A stretch of 51,716 bases of DNA from Clostridium arbusti SL206. GTDB taxonomy: Bacteria > Bacillota > Clostridia > Clostridiales > Clostridiaceae. Location: positions 1 to 51,716 of the forward strand of contig NZ_BAEV01000013.1 of assembly GCF_000246895.1 (NCBI RefSeq), read 5' to 3'. Each line of letters begins with the position of its first letter. The stretch's first letter is position 1. The notes beneath the pieces are model-generated. The model was not told the DNA's origin. It was given only the letters and a program-made list of their open reading frames with translations, and made no database searches. A program made the position numbers and the translations under genes. Below are positions 26,183 to 34,481 of this stretch, in pieces.

Positions 26183-26225
26183 TAATTATTCTAACACATT
26201 TCGATGAATTGTGTTAGAATAATTA
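26183..26225. promoter_or_regulatory. Perfect 15-bp inverted repeat between cvfB and the ABC-F gene
   Basis: TAATTATTCTAACAC (26183-26197) and its exact complement (26211-26225) separated by 13 bases, in the divergent promoter region. Not next to a gene end, so less likely a terminator for a coding gene; operator or attenuator are possible. Confidence 0.4.
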
Positions 26226-26314
26226 AATAATGCTTGATTATTATGTGATTCAAAAGAATATTTTATAGATTAAATTACTCCCATTAATATTAACATTATG
26301 TTATAATGACTGGG

Positions 26315-26358
26315 TAGCTCAAGAAACATCTTAAATTAATTTAGGTGATTTTGAGCTT
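26315..26358 (+). promoter_or_regulatory. Leader hairpin upstream of the ABC-F gene
   Basis: GCTCAA (26317-26322) pairs with TTGAGC (26351-26356) and the arms continue through partly paired AT-rich DNA, followed by TTTTAATAAAG. TATAAT at 26302-26307 could be the -10 box. The structure is terminator-like and placed in a leader, as in attenuated ABC-F resistance genes, but the stem is imperfect and the T tract short. Confidence 0.4.
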
Positions 26359-26405
26359 TTAATAAAGATAAAAAAAAATTTGTGATAAGGATGGTTGGTA
26401 ATTTA

Positions 26406-28010
26406 ATGATAGTTGCAAATAATATAAGCCTTAGCTATGGTGGTAGAAAATTATTTGAAGATGTAAATATAAAGTTTATTCCAGGTAATTGTTATGGAGT
26501 AATTGGAGCAAATGGGGCTGGAAAGTCTACATTTTTAAAAATATTATCAGGTGAGATAGAACCTAATACTGGAGATGTGAGTATGTCTCCTAATGCTAGA
26601 CTTGCAGTATTAAAACAAGATCACTTTCAATTTGATGAATTTGAAGTTTTGAAAACTGTTATTATGGGACATTCAAAGCTATATAACATTATGGTGGAAA
26701 AAGATGCCATATATGCAAAACCAGATTTTTCAGATGAGGATGGAATAAAGGCCTCAGAACTTGAAGGCGAATTTGCAGAATTAAACGGATGGGAAGCAGA
26801 GTCAGAAGCAGCTACACTTTTAATGGGACTTGGAATAGCTGTAGAGGATCATTCTAAAAAAATGAGCGAATTGGATGGTGCCGAAAAAGTTAGAGTATTA
26901 CTTGCACAGGCATTATTTGGTCATCCTGATATTTTACTTTTAGATGAGCCTACAAACCATTTGGATATGCAGTCTGTGAATTGGTTAGAAGAATTCTTAA
27001 TAAACTTTGAAGGTACAGTTATTGTGGTATCACATGACAGACATTTCTTAAATAGTGTTTGTACCCATATGGCAGATGTGGATTTTGGTAAAATACAATT
27101 GTATGTTGGAAATTACGATTTCTGGTATGAGTCCAGTCAATTAGCATTACAAATGGCAAAGGATCAAAACAAGAAAAAAGAAGAGAAGATGAAGGAATTA
27201 CAAACCTTTATTGCTAGATTTAGTTCTAATGCATCTAAAGCAAAACAGGCTACTTCAAGAAAGAAACTTTTAGATAAAATAAATTTAGATGATATAAAAC
27301 CTTCTACAAGAAGATATCCTTTTGTTGGTTTTAAAGCAGATAGGGAAGCAGGAAATGATATTCTAGCTGTGGAAAACATAAGTGCAACAGTGGATGGTGT
27401 AAAGGTATTAGATGATGTTAGTTTTATTGTGAATAAGGGTGATAAAATTGCTTTTATTGGTGAAAGTGAAATAGCGAAGACCACACTTTTTAAAATACTA
27501 ATGGGGGAGATAGAGCCAGATAGTGGTTCATTTAAATTTGGAATTACTATTAGTACCTCTTATTTTCCTAAAGACAATTCAGAGTATTTTAATGATGTGG
27601 ATTTGAGTTTAGTAGATTGGCTTAGACAATTTTCAGAAGAAAAATCTGAAAGCTTTATTAGAGGATTCTTAGGTAGAATGCTTTTCTCTGGTGAAGAGGC
27701 ACTTAAAAAAGCTAATGTGCTTTCTGGTGGAGAAAAAGTTAGGTGTATGTTGTCAAAAATGATGCTTAGTGGTGCAAATTTGCTGATTTTAGATGAGCCT
27801 ACTAATCACCTTGACCTAGAATCAATTACAGCCTTAAATAATGGACTTATTGATTACAAAGGTGATTTACTGTTTGTTTCCCATGATCATCAGTTCATAG
27901 AAACAATCGCTAATAGAATTATTGAAATTACACCAAAGGGAATAATAGATAAAAAGATGACCTTTGATGAATACGAAGAAAGTGATGATATTAAAAAGCT
28001 TTCTAAATAA
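26406..28010 (+). CDS. ABC-F family ATPase (YbiT/YkpA-like)
   Basis: About 534 residues with two ABC cassettes and no membrane part, so a ribosome-associated ABC-F protein. Cassette 1: Walker A GANGAGKST, Walker B ILLLDEPTNHLD. Cassette 2: signature LSGGEKVRCMLSKMM, Walker B LLILDEPTNHLDLE. The first signature reads MSELDGAEKVRV and the second Walker A GESEIAKTT, both degenerate against the general ABC consensus but usual for this subgroup. The linker (about 240-320) is charged and helical (KKKEEKMKELQTFI). Start ATG at 26406 gives the family-typical MIVANNISLSYGGRKLF; upstream ATG (26391) and GTG (26382) are alternatives. A role in translation under stress or antibiotic protection is possible, not shown. 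Confidence 0.88.
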   Translation: MIVANNISLSYGGRKLFEDVNIKFIPGNCYGVIGANGAGKSTFLKILSGEIEPNTGDVSMSPNARLAVLKQDHFQFDEFEVLKTVIMGHSKLYNIMVEKDAIYAKPDFSDEDGIKASELEGEFAELNGWEAESEAATLLMGLGIAVEDHSKKMSELDGAEKVRVLLAQALFGHPDILLLDEPTNHLDMQSVNWLEEFLINFEGTVIVVSHDRHFLNSVCTHMADVDFGKIQLYVGNYDFWYESSQLALQMAKDQNKKKEEKMKELQTFIARFSSNASKAKQATSRKKLLDKINLDDIKPSTRRYPFVGFKADREAGNDILAVENISATVDGVKVLDDVSFIVNKGDKIAFIGESEIAKTTLFKILMGEIEPDSGSFKFGITISTSYFPKDNSEYFNDVDLSLVDWLRQFSEEKSESFIRGFLGRMLFSGEEALKKANVLSGGEKVRCMLSKMMLSGANLLILDEPTNHLDLESITALNNGLIDYKGDLLFVSHDHQFIETIANRIIEITPKGIIDKKMTFDEYEESDDIKKLSK

Positions 28011-28042
28011 GGCATAATTGTATACAATTCATTTATTTTAGA

Positions 28043-28110
28043 AAAAAACTACAGCATAGATTATAGTTAAAATTCTGTTTATACTATAAGTCTTATGTTG
28101 TAGTTTTTTT
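28043..28110 (+). terminator. Terminator after the ABC-F gene
   Basis: AAAAAACTACAGCATA and TTATGTTGTAGTTTTTTT can pair across a loop that itself folds, ending in a T tract shortly after the stop codon. Confidence 0.7.
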
Positions 28111-28119
28111 ATTAATTTA

Positions 28120-28276
28120 GGCATATTCAAATAAATAACTAGTCAGTATGCTAATCTATTTTGAATCCTACTACGTCAACAGAACCCTCAGATAGCTTAC
28201 TATCCTCAGAACCCGTTTCCTTGTAGACTTCAAAATATCCGTCGCATCTTTGACTTACTATTTATTTTCATATGCC
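28120..28276 (+). mobile_element. 157-bp MITE-like element, copy B
   Basis: GGCATATTCAAATAAATA … TTTATTTTCATATGCC, flanked by TTA on both sides. The right-hand TTA (28277-28279) is exactly the complement of the hydF stop codon, so the insertion touches the end of hydF without changing its protein. Same length as copies A and C. Confidence 0.8.
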
Positions 28277-29512
28277 TTAATCTTCTTCAAAAGCAAATTT
28301 TGCTGATGGGAATGGCTTTAAGGCTCTTTCTAATATCCCATGTACATATGCTATTAATACACCGTAATTTACTATAGGAACTCCTGCATCTACTGCAGAA
28401 GAGATTCTATGAAGCATAGCTGCTCTATTTAGCATACAGCCAGCACAGTGAACTACAAGGGAATAGTCCTTTATGTTCTCAGGAAAGGAAAAGCCACTTG
28501 AAAATTCAAAACTTAAATCTTTACCAGTAGTTTGTCTAAGCCATCTTGGTATTTTAACTTTACCAATATCGTCTGATTGCCTGTGATGGGTACAAGCCTC
28601 TGAAACAAGTATTTTATCACCATCTTTAAGACTATTTATTGCTTTTGCTCCTTTTACAAGTTCTATTAGGTCACCTTTATTTCTTGCAAAGAGTATAGAA
28701 AAAGAAGTAAGTGATATATCTTTAGGGGTATCGGCAGATACTTTTAAAAATGCCTGAGAATCTGTTATTACAAGGCGCGGCTTTTTATTTAAATTTTCAA
28801 GAGTTTCTCGAAGTTCATATTCCTTTGTAACAATTGAGATAGCATCACTTTCTAGAATATCTCTAATAACTTGCTGCTGAGGAAGTATAAGTCTTCCCTT
28901 TGGTGCGGCTTTATCTATAGGAGTTACAAGTACTACAAAATCTCCAGGAGAAATTAAATCGCCTACAATCCTAAATTTATCCTCTTCATCTGGAACTAAT
29001 TTGATGAGTTCATTTTTTATATTATCTATTCCAATTTTTTTAGTGGCAGAAGCTGAAATGACTTTAATTTTAATTTTTTCTTCCAGGTTCTTTATATAGG
29101 ATATATCTACATTACTTAAGTCTGATTTATTTAGTATAGCCATTACAGGTATATTCTTTGATTTTATATGATTTATGGTTTCAAGATCAAAGTTAGATAT
29201 ACCATCACAACCATTTATTACAATAAGGGCTATATCAGTTTTATTTAAAACATCCATAGTCTTTTTCTTTCTTAAGTCACCAAGTTCAGTTTCATCGTCA
29301 AGACCAGCGGTGTCTATTAAGACTATAGGGCCTAAAGGAAGAAGTTCCATGGCCTTGTAAACTGGATCAGTAGTAGTTCCCTTTATTTCTGATACAAGGG
29401 ATATATTTTGTCCTGTAAGGGCATTTATAATACTTGATTTACCTGCATTAGTTTTTCCAAATAAAGCAATATGAAGTCTATTTGAACGAGGTGTTTCATT
29501 TAAATTACTCAT
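28277..29512 (-). CDS. hydF: [FeFe]-hydrogenase maturation GTPase HydF
   Basis: About 411 residues. N-terminal GTPase domain: P-loop GKTNAGKSS (19-27), switch region TTTDPVYKA, DTAGLDD, and NKSD. The C-terminal cluster-binding domain carries CTHHRQSDD and, later, HCAGCMLNRAA, the conserved Cys-x-His and His-Cys-x2-Cys ligands of the [4Fe-4S] cluster. HydF is the scaffold on which HydE and HydG assemble the H-cluster 2Fe unit before transfer to the hydrogenase; neither hydE nor hydG is in the window. ATG at 29512 is chosen (GGTGA five bases upstream, typical start MSNLNETPRSNRLHIALFG); the ATG at 29524 is less likely. It follows aspA on the same strand by about 90 bases. Confidence 0.95.
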   Translation of the reverse strand: MSNLNETPRSNRLHIALFGKTNAGKSSIINALTGQNISLVSEIKGTTTDPVYKAMELLPLGPIVLIDTAGLDDETELGDLRKKKTMDVLNKTDIALIVINGCDGISNFDLETINHIKSKNIPVMAILNKSDLSNVDISYIKNLEEKIKIKVISASATKKIGIDNIKNELIKLVPDEEDKFRIVGDLISPGDFVVLVTPIDKAAPKGRLILPQQQVIRDILESDAISIVTKEYELRETLENLNKKPRLVITDSQAFLKVSADTPKDISLTSFSILFARNKGDLIELVKGAKAINSLKDGDKILVSEACTHHRQSDDIGKVKIPRWLRQTTGKDLSFEFSSGFSFPENIKDYSLVVHCAGCMLNRAAMLHRISSAVDAGVPIVNYGVLIAYVHGILERALKPFPSAKFAFEED

Positions 29513-29599
29513 TAGTATCACCATCCATTAATATTTATTTCATGACTAACCTCTGTGACACCCGGGCATTTTTAAGCGGGAGACAACCGTAGCACATCT

Positions 29600-31009
29600 T
29601 TAGATTATTGTCTTTCCAGGAATACCTGGACTAGTGAGAGAAAAAGGATTTAATATTTTATCAAGTAAATCCTTTGAAATTATGTTTTCTCTAATTATTA
29701 TTTCTTCTATGGATTTATTTTCCATAATAGCTTTTTTTGCTATTTCTGAGGCCTTATCATAGCCTATATAATGTTCAAGAGCTGTCACTAAAGCTGTTGA
29801 AGAATCTAAATTTAGTTTACACTTTTCTATATCTACATCTATGTTTCTAATACAATTATCTGTAAGGGAAATTACTGCACTATTTAAAATTTCTAGAGAC
29901 TCCAGTATATTATCTGCAATAAGGGGAGAAAATGCATTTAATTCTAGCTGGCCACTGGAGGCTGCAAAGGTTATAGAAGCATCATTTGCAATTACTTTCA
30001 TTGAAACTTGAGAAACCATTTCTAAAATTACTGGATTAACTTTCCCGGGCATTATTGAGGAACCAGCTTGAACTGGTGGAATTAATAATTCGCCAAAGCC
30101 ACCTTTAGGACCACTACCTAGAAGTCTTATATCATTAGATATCTTTATTAGGTTTACTGCTGCCGCTTTTAAAAGTCCTGATACTTCACAAAATATATCC
30201 ATATTTTGGGTATTATCTATAGGGAAATCACTTCTAGAGAGACCAAAACCTGTAATATCTTGAAGTATATCTGTAACTAAGAACATATATTTTTGTGGCG
30301 CATTCATGCCGGTACCTATAGCAGTGCCTCCTATATTTATTTCTCTTAGTCTTTCTTCTACCTTATATAATCTCCATCTATCTCTTGATATAGCTCTTGC
30401 ATAGGCCCCAAATTCCTGACCAACCATTACTGGAAGTGCATCCATAAGTTCCGTTCTACCTAATTTTAAAATGTGAGAAAAATCGTTTTCCTTTGTTTGA
30501 AGAACATCTTGAAGTATAGAAAAAGAGTTTGAAGTACTTCTTAACAGCTTTATAGCGGCTATTCTAAGGGCAGTAGGATAAACATCGTTAGTGGACTGAC
30601 ACATATTAACGTGCTGTATAGGATGTACTAAGGAATAATCTCCTTTTTTACCACCAAGAATTTCTATTGCAATATTACTAATAACTTCATTTACATTCAT
30701 GTTAGTAGAAGTACCTGCTCCACCTTGTAATGAATCAGTTATAAATTGATCATAAAATTCTCCATTTAACACTCTATCACAAGCTTCTATTATAGCATCT
30801 GCTTTTTCAGAGCATAGTAGTTTTATCTTTTTATTTGTAAGGGCAGCGGCCTTTTTAACAATTACTAAAGCATCTATTAATTTTAAGTTAACTTTTTTAC
30901 CACTTATATTAAAATTTTCAGAAGCTCTTAAGGTATTTATTCCATAATAGGCATTTGTGGGAATTTCTCTCTCGCCTAAGAGATCTTTTTCTATTCTAAA
31001 ACTTTCCAT
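29600..31009 (-). CDS. aspA: Aspartate ammonia-lyase
   Basis: About 469 residues of the fumarase/aspartase superfamily. Start region MESFRIEKDLLGEREIP and the downstream TNAYYGINTLRA are characteristic of aspartase; the superfamily signature GSSIMPGKVNPV lies near residue 317; QSTNDVYPTALRIA and GTGMNAPQKYM are also present. It splits L-aspartate into fumarate and ammonia. ATG at 31009 is preferred: GGAGG is nine bases upstream and the length then matches known aspartases; the longer frame from 31075 adds 22 unlikely residues. It is upstream of hydF on the same strand, an arrangement known from clostridial hyd clusters. Confidence 0.92.
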   Translation of the reverse strand: MESFRIEKDLLGEREIPTNAYYGINTLRASENFNISGKKVNLKLIDALVIVKKAAALTNKKIKLLCSEKADAIIEACDRVLNGEFYDQFITDSLQGGAGTSTNMNVNEVISNIAIEILGGKKGDYSLVHPIQHVNMCQSTNDVYPTALRIAAIKLLRSTSNSFSILQDVLQTKENDFSHILKLGRTELMDALPVMVGQEFGAYARAISRDRWRLYKVEERLREINIGGTAIGTGMNAPQKYMFLVTDILQDITGFGLSRSDFPIDNTQNMDIFCEVSGLLKAAAVNLIKISNDIRLLGSGPKGGFGELLIPPVQAGSSIMPGKVNPVILEMVSQVSMKVIANDASITFAASSGQLELNAFSPLIADNILESLEILNSAVISLTDNCIRNIDVDIEKCKLNLDSSTALVTALEHYIGYDKASEIAKKAIMENKSIEEIIIRENIISKDLLDKILNPFSLTSPGIPGKTII

Positions 31010-31322
31010 TTTCAAAGTCCTCCACATCAAATAACTAAATCGTATTTTTAATGACTTGTAAGGACATTTTAGCAAAGTTTAAATTTAATTTCAAATAAAC
31101 TATATTTATAAAGTAATAAAGAAATATAAAATATAATTAGTAAAAACATTTATTTATATAAATAATTAGTATATAAAATGTAGAATAATAATATATACTA
31201 AACAATATATTGAATTGACTAGTTATAAGAATTATATTACATTTATCTAGTATGATAAATATTCCAGTATTAATCTTTAAATAAATAAAATACAAATACC
31301 TAGAAAGAGGGGAAAATAATAC
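31010..31322. other. Divergent intergenic region between aspA and the M16 protease gene
   Basis: Roughly 313 bases of AT-rich DNA holding the two divergent promoters. I see no strong hairpin, repeat or small coding frame with a ribosome site apart from AGAGGGGA directly before the protease ATG. Confidence 0.4.
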
Positions 31323-34253
31323 ATGAATTTTCAAATCAATAAAAATTATCATGGGTTTAAACTGAAAGAAGAAAAGAAAATTGATGATATAAGTTCTACT
31401 GTAAGATTTTTTTTACATGAAAAGAGTGGGGCAAAGCTTGTTAGCATAGAAAATCAGGATGATAATAAGGTGTTCTCTATAAGTTTTAAAACATTACCTG
31501 ATAATAGCACCGGGGTTTTTCATATATTAGAACATTCAGTTCTATGTGGATCGAGAAAGTTTCCATCAAAAGAACCCTTTGTAGAACTTGTAAAAGGTTC
31601 TTTAAATACGTATTTAAATGCAGCTACTTATCCAGATAAAACTATGTATCCTGTAGCAAGTAAAAATGATAAGGATTTTAAAAATCTTATGGATGTATAT
31701 TTAGATGCGGTTTTTTATCCTAATATATATAAATATCCGGAAATTATGAAGCAGGAAGGTTGGCATTATGAAATAAATAATAAAGACGAGGAATTAAAAT
31801 ATAAGGGTGTAGTATACAATGAAATGCAGGGTGTCTATTCTTCTCCAGAATCCTTACTTTTTAGAGGTATAAATAGTAATCTGTTTCCAGATACTCCTTA
31901 TGGATTTGATTCAGGTGGCGATCCTGATGAAATACCAAATCTTACTCAAGAACAATTTATAAATTATCATAAAAAGTTCTATCATCCTTCTAATAGCTAT
32001 ATCTATCTCTATGGTGATATGGATATTGAAGAAAAGCTTAAATTCATAGATGAAAATTATCTAAATAATTTTGACAAAGTTGATTTAAATATAGAGATAG
32101 CAAAACAAAAACCTTTTAATAAAATGAAAGAAAAATCTATAAATTATCCTATAGCTAATGAAGAAAGTGAAGTTGATAAAACTTATTTGAGCTTAAATTT
32201 TGCAATAGGTGATATAAAAGATAGAGAATTATACGTAGCATTTGACTTATTAGAAGATATGTTACTTGAAACTTCAGCATCTCCTTTAAAGAAAGCTATA
32301 ATAGAATCAGCAATAGCAAAAGATGTATTCGGTATGTATAACAATGGTTCTCTTCAAACTTCTCTTAGTATTGTTATTAAAAATTCGAATGAAGAAAAGA
32401 AAGAAGAATTTAAATCCATTGTATTTAATACTTTAAAGGATATTGTAAAAAATGGTTTTGATAAAGAACTTATTCAAGCGGTACTAAATTCTAAAGAATT
32501 TGAATTGAAAGAAAGTGATTACAGTAGTTATCCAAAGGGACTTGCTTACTGCGAAAAGGTATTAGGAAGCTTACTATATGGAGGAAGCCCATTTCAAAAT
32601 TTAGAATTTAATGAAGTACTTAATAAGATAAAAAGTAATGTAAATAACAGATATTTTGAAAAATTAATTGAAGATAATTTATTAGACAATAACCATAGTT
32701 TATTATTTATGGTTATTCCAAAGAAACATTTGGCTGAAGAGAAGGTAAAAGAAGAAAGAGAAAAACTTGAAAGTTATAAAAAATCTTTAACAAAAGAGGA
32801 AATAGAAAAATTTATAGAGGAAAATGAGCTATTAGTTAAAAGACAATCTTCACCAGACAGTCAAGCAGATTTAGAAAAGATTCCTCTACTATCAATTGAT
32901 GATATTAAAAAGAATTTGGATACTTATAACACTATAGTAAAAGATATAGATAATTATAAAATTTTGTATACTGAACTTATAACTAATGGAATAGATTATA
33001 TAGATTTTTATTTTGATACTAGTTATGTAAAGCAAGAACAGATACCATATATAACATTACTTTCATATTTGTTTGGAAGAATTGATACAGAAAATTACTC
33101 CTATGAAGAACTTTCAAATGAGGTCAATAAGAATACTGGAGGCATTGATTTTGATGCTGAAGCCTATTCAAATATGGACGAAATAGGAAACTATTATCCT
33201 AAATTTATCGTTAAAGGAAAGGCTCTTCATGAAAAAACAGATAGTTTACTTAAATTAATTCTTGAAATACTTACTTCAAGTAAATTTGATAATTATAAGA
33301 GAATTAAAGAAATATTATCAGAACTTAAATCAAGAATTGAAATGATAATTGTAAGTGGAGGACATAGAATTGCTTTATCTAAAGTGAATTCCTATTATTC
33401 TGAATTAGGTAAATATGTAGAAAATATTAGTGGATTTACATTCTATAAATTCCTGGTGGAAGTGGAAAAAAGTTTTGATGAGAAAAAAAATGAAATTATA
33501 AAAAATATAATAGAGGTATCAAAAAGTATATTTACAACTAATAATTTAATTGTAAATATAGGATGTAGTAAAGAAAATTATAATGAATTAGAAAAATCAA
33601 TAAAACATAGTATTTCAAATGAACTAGGAATAAATTCAGGGAAGAAGATTCAATATAAATTTGAATTAAATAAAGAAAATGAAGCATTAGTCACATCATC
33701 AAAAGTGCAATATGTAGCTAAAGGATATAATTTCTCTAAGTTTGGATTTAAATATAGCGGCAAACTTCAAGTACTGAGAACTATATCAAACTATGATTAT
33801 CTTTGGAACAATGTTAGAGTAAAAGGTGGTGCCTATGGAGTATTTATTAATTTTAAGAGAAATGGTAATATGAGCATTGCTTCCTATAGAGATCCTAATT
33901 TAAGTGAAACTATAAATGTATATGATAATTTTTATAAGTACCTAGAGAATTTTTCAGCAGATGAAAGGGAAATGACAAAATATATTCTAGGGACAATAAG
34001 TACTTTAGATACACCACTTACTAATTCAATGATTTGTGATAGGCAGGTAGCTCTGTATATTAGTAATATAAATGATAGCTTTTTACAAGAAGAAAGAGAA
34101 GAAATTTTGAAAACAAAGGCTGAGGATATAAAAAAATTTGCACCTCTCATTGATAAATGTATGAAAGAAGATTATATTTGTGTTTTAGGTGGAAAAGATA
34201 AGATAAATGAAAATTCAGATTTATTTGGAAGTATAATTAATGTATTTGACTAA
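31323..34253 (+). CDS. M16C-family zinc metalloprotease (presequence-protease-like)
   Basis: A 976-residue insulinase-family peptidase. The inverted zinc motif HILEH is at residues 67-71, followed by SVLCGSRKFPSKEPFVELVKGSL and a second ligand region VVYNEMQGVYSSP. Length and the four-domain layout, with a middle linker around 460-520 (KKHLAEEKVKEEREKLESYKK, coiled-coil-like), match subfamily M16C (PreP/Cym1), which degrades free peptides within an enclosed chamber. No signal peptide: cytoplasmic. RBS AGAGGGGA. Its stop is 13 bases from MITE copy C, and a strong two-way hairpin beyond the MITE may terminate it. Confidence 0.93.
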   Translation: MNFQINKNYHGFKLKEEKKIDDISSTVRFFLHEKSGAKLVSIENQDDNKVFSISFKTLPDNSTGVFHILEHSVLCGSRKFPSKEPFVELVKGSLNTYLNAATYPDKTMYPVASKNDKDFKNLMDVYLDAVFYPNIYKYPEIMKQEGWHYEINNKDEELKYKGVVYNEMQGVYSSPESLLFRGINSNLFPDTPYGFDSGGDPDEIPNLTQEQFINYHKKFYHPSNSYIYLYGDMDIEEKLKFIDENYLNNFDKVDLNIEIAKQKPFNKMKEKSINYPIANEESEVDKTYLSLNFAIGDIKDRELYVAFDLLEDMLLETSASPLKKAIIESAIAKDVFGMYNNGSLQTSLSIVIKNSNEEKKEEFKSIVFNTLKDIVKNGFDKELIQAVLNSKEFELKESDYSSYPKGLAYCEKVLGSLLYGGSPFQNLEFNEVLNKIKSNVNNRYFEKLIEDNLLDNNHSLLFMVIPKKHLAEEKVKEEREKLESYKKSLTKEEIEKFIEENELLVKRQSSPDSQADLEKIPLLSIDDIKKNLDTYNTIVKDIDNYKILYTELITNGIDYIDFYFDTSYVKQEQIPYITLLSYLFGRIDTENYSYEELSNEVNKNTGGIDFDAEAYSNMDEIGNYYPKFIVKGKALHEKTDSLLKLILEILTSSKFDNYKRIKEILSELKSRIEMIIVSGGHRIALSKVNSYYSELGKYVENISGFTFYKFLVEVEKSFDEKKNEIIKNIIEVSKSIFTTNNLIVNIGCSKENYNELEKSIKHSISNELGINSGKKIQYKFELNKENEALVTSSKVQYVAKGYNFSKFGFKYSGKLQVLRTISNYDYLWNNVRVKGGAYGVFINFKRNGNMSIASYRDPNLSETINVYDNFYKYLENFSADEREMTKYILGTISTLDTPLTNSMICDRQVALYISNINDSFLQEEREEILKTKAEDIKKFAPLIDKCMKEDYICVLGGKDKINENSDLFGSIINVFD

Positions 34254-34266
34254 ATTTTTTAATTAA

Positions 34267-34423
34267 GGCATATGAAAATAAATAGTAAGTCAAAGATGCG
34301 ACGGATATTTTGAATTATACAAGGAAACGGGTTCTGAGGATAGTGAGCTATCTGAGGGTTCTGTTGACGTAGTATGATTCAAAATAGACTAGCATACTGA
34401 CTAGTTATTTATTTGAATATGCC
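34267..34423 (-). mobile_element. 157-bp MITE-like element, copy C
   Basis: Reverse orientation relative to A, B and D: GGCATATGAAAATAAATA … TTATTTATTTGAATATGCC, flanked by TAA on each side (34264-34266 and 34424-34426). Lies between converging M16 protease and glgP genes, together with copy D bracketing glgP. Confidence 0.8.
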
Positions 34424-34425
34424 TA

Positions 34426-34477
34426 AAAGTAAGAGAACTTAGTATGAAAATAAATTTATACTAAGTTCTCTTACTTT
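34426..34477. terminator. Bidirectional terminator between the M16 protease and glgP
   Basis: Perfect 20-bp inverted repeat, left arm beginning AAAGTAAGAGAACTTAG, with a 12-base loop, placed between converging genes and only five bases from the glgP stop. Confidence 0.8.
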
Positions 34478-34481
34478 GAAT

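Noticed and set aside
26406-28010. Degenerate signature (LDGAEK) and Walker A (GESEIAKTT) in the ABC-F protein as signs of inactivation
   Set aside because: These variants are usual in the YbiT/YkpA-like ABC-F subgroup, and the remaining motifs are intact.
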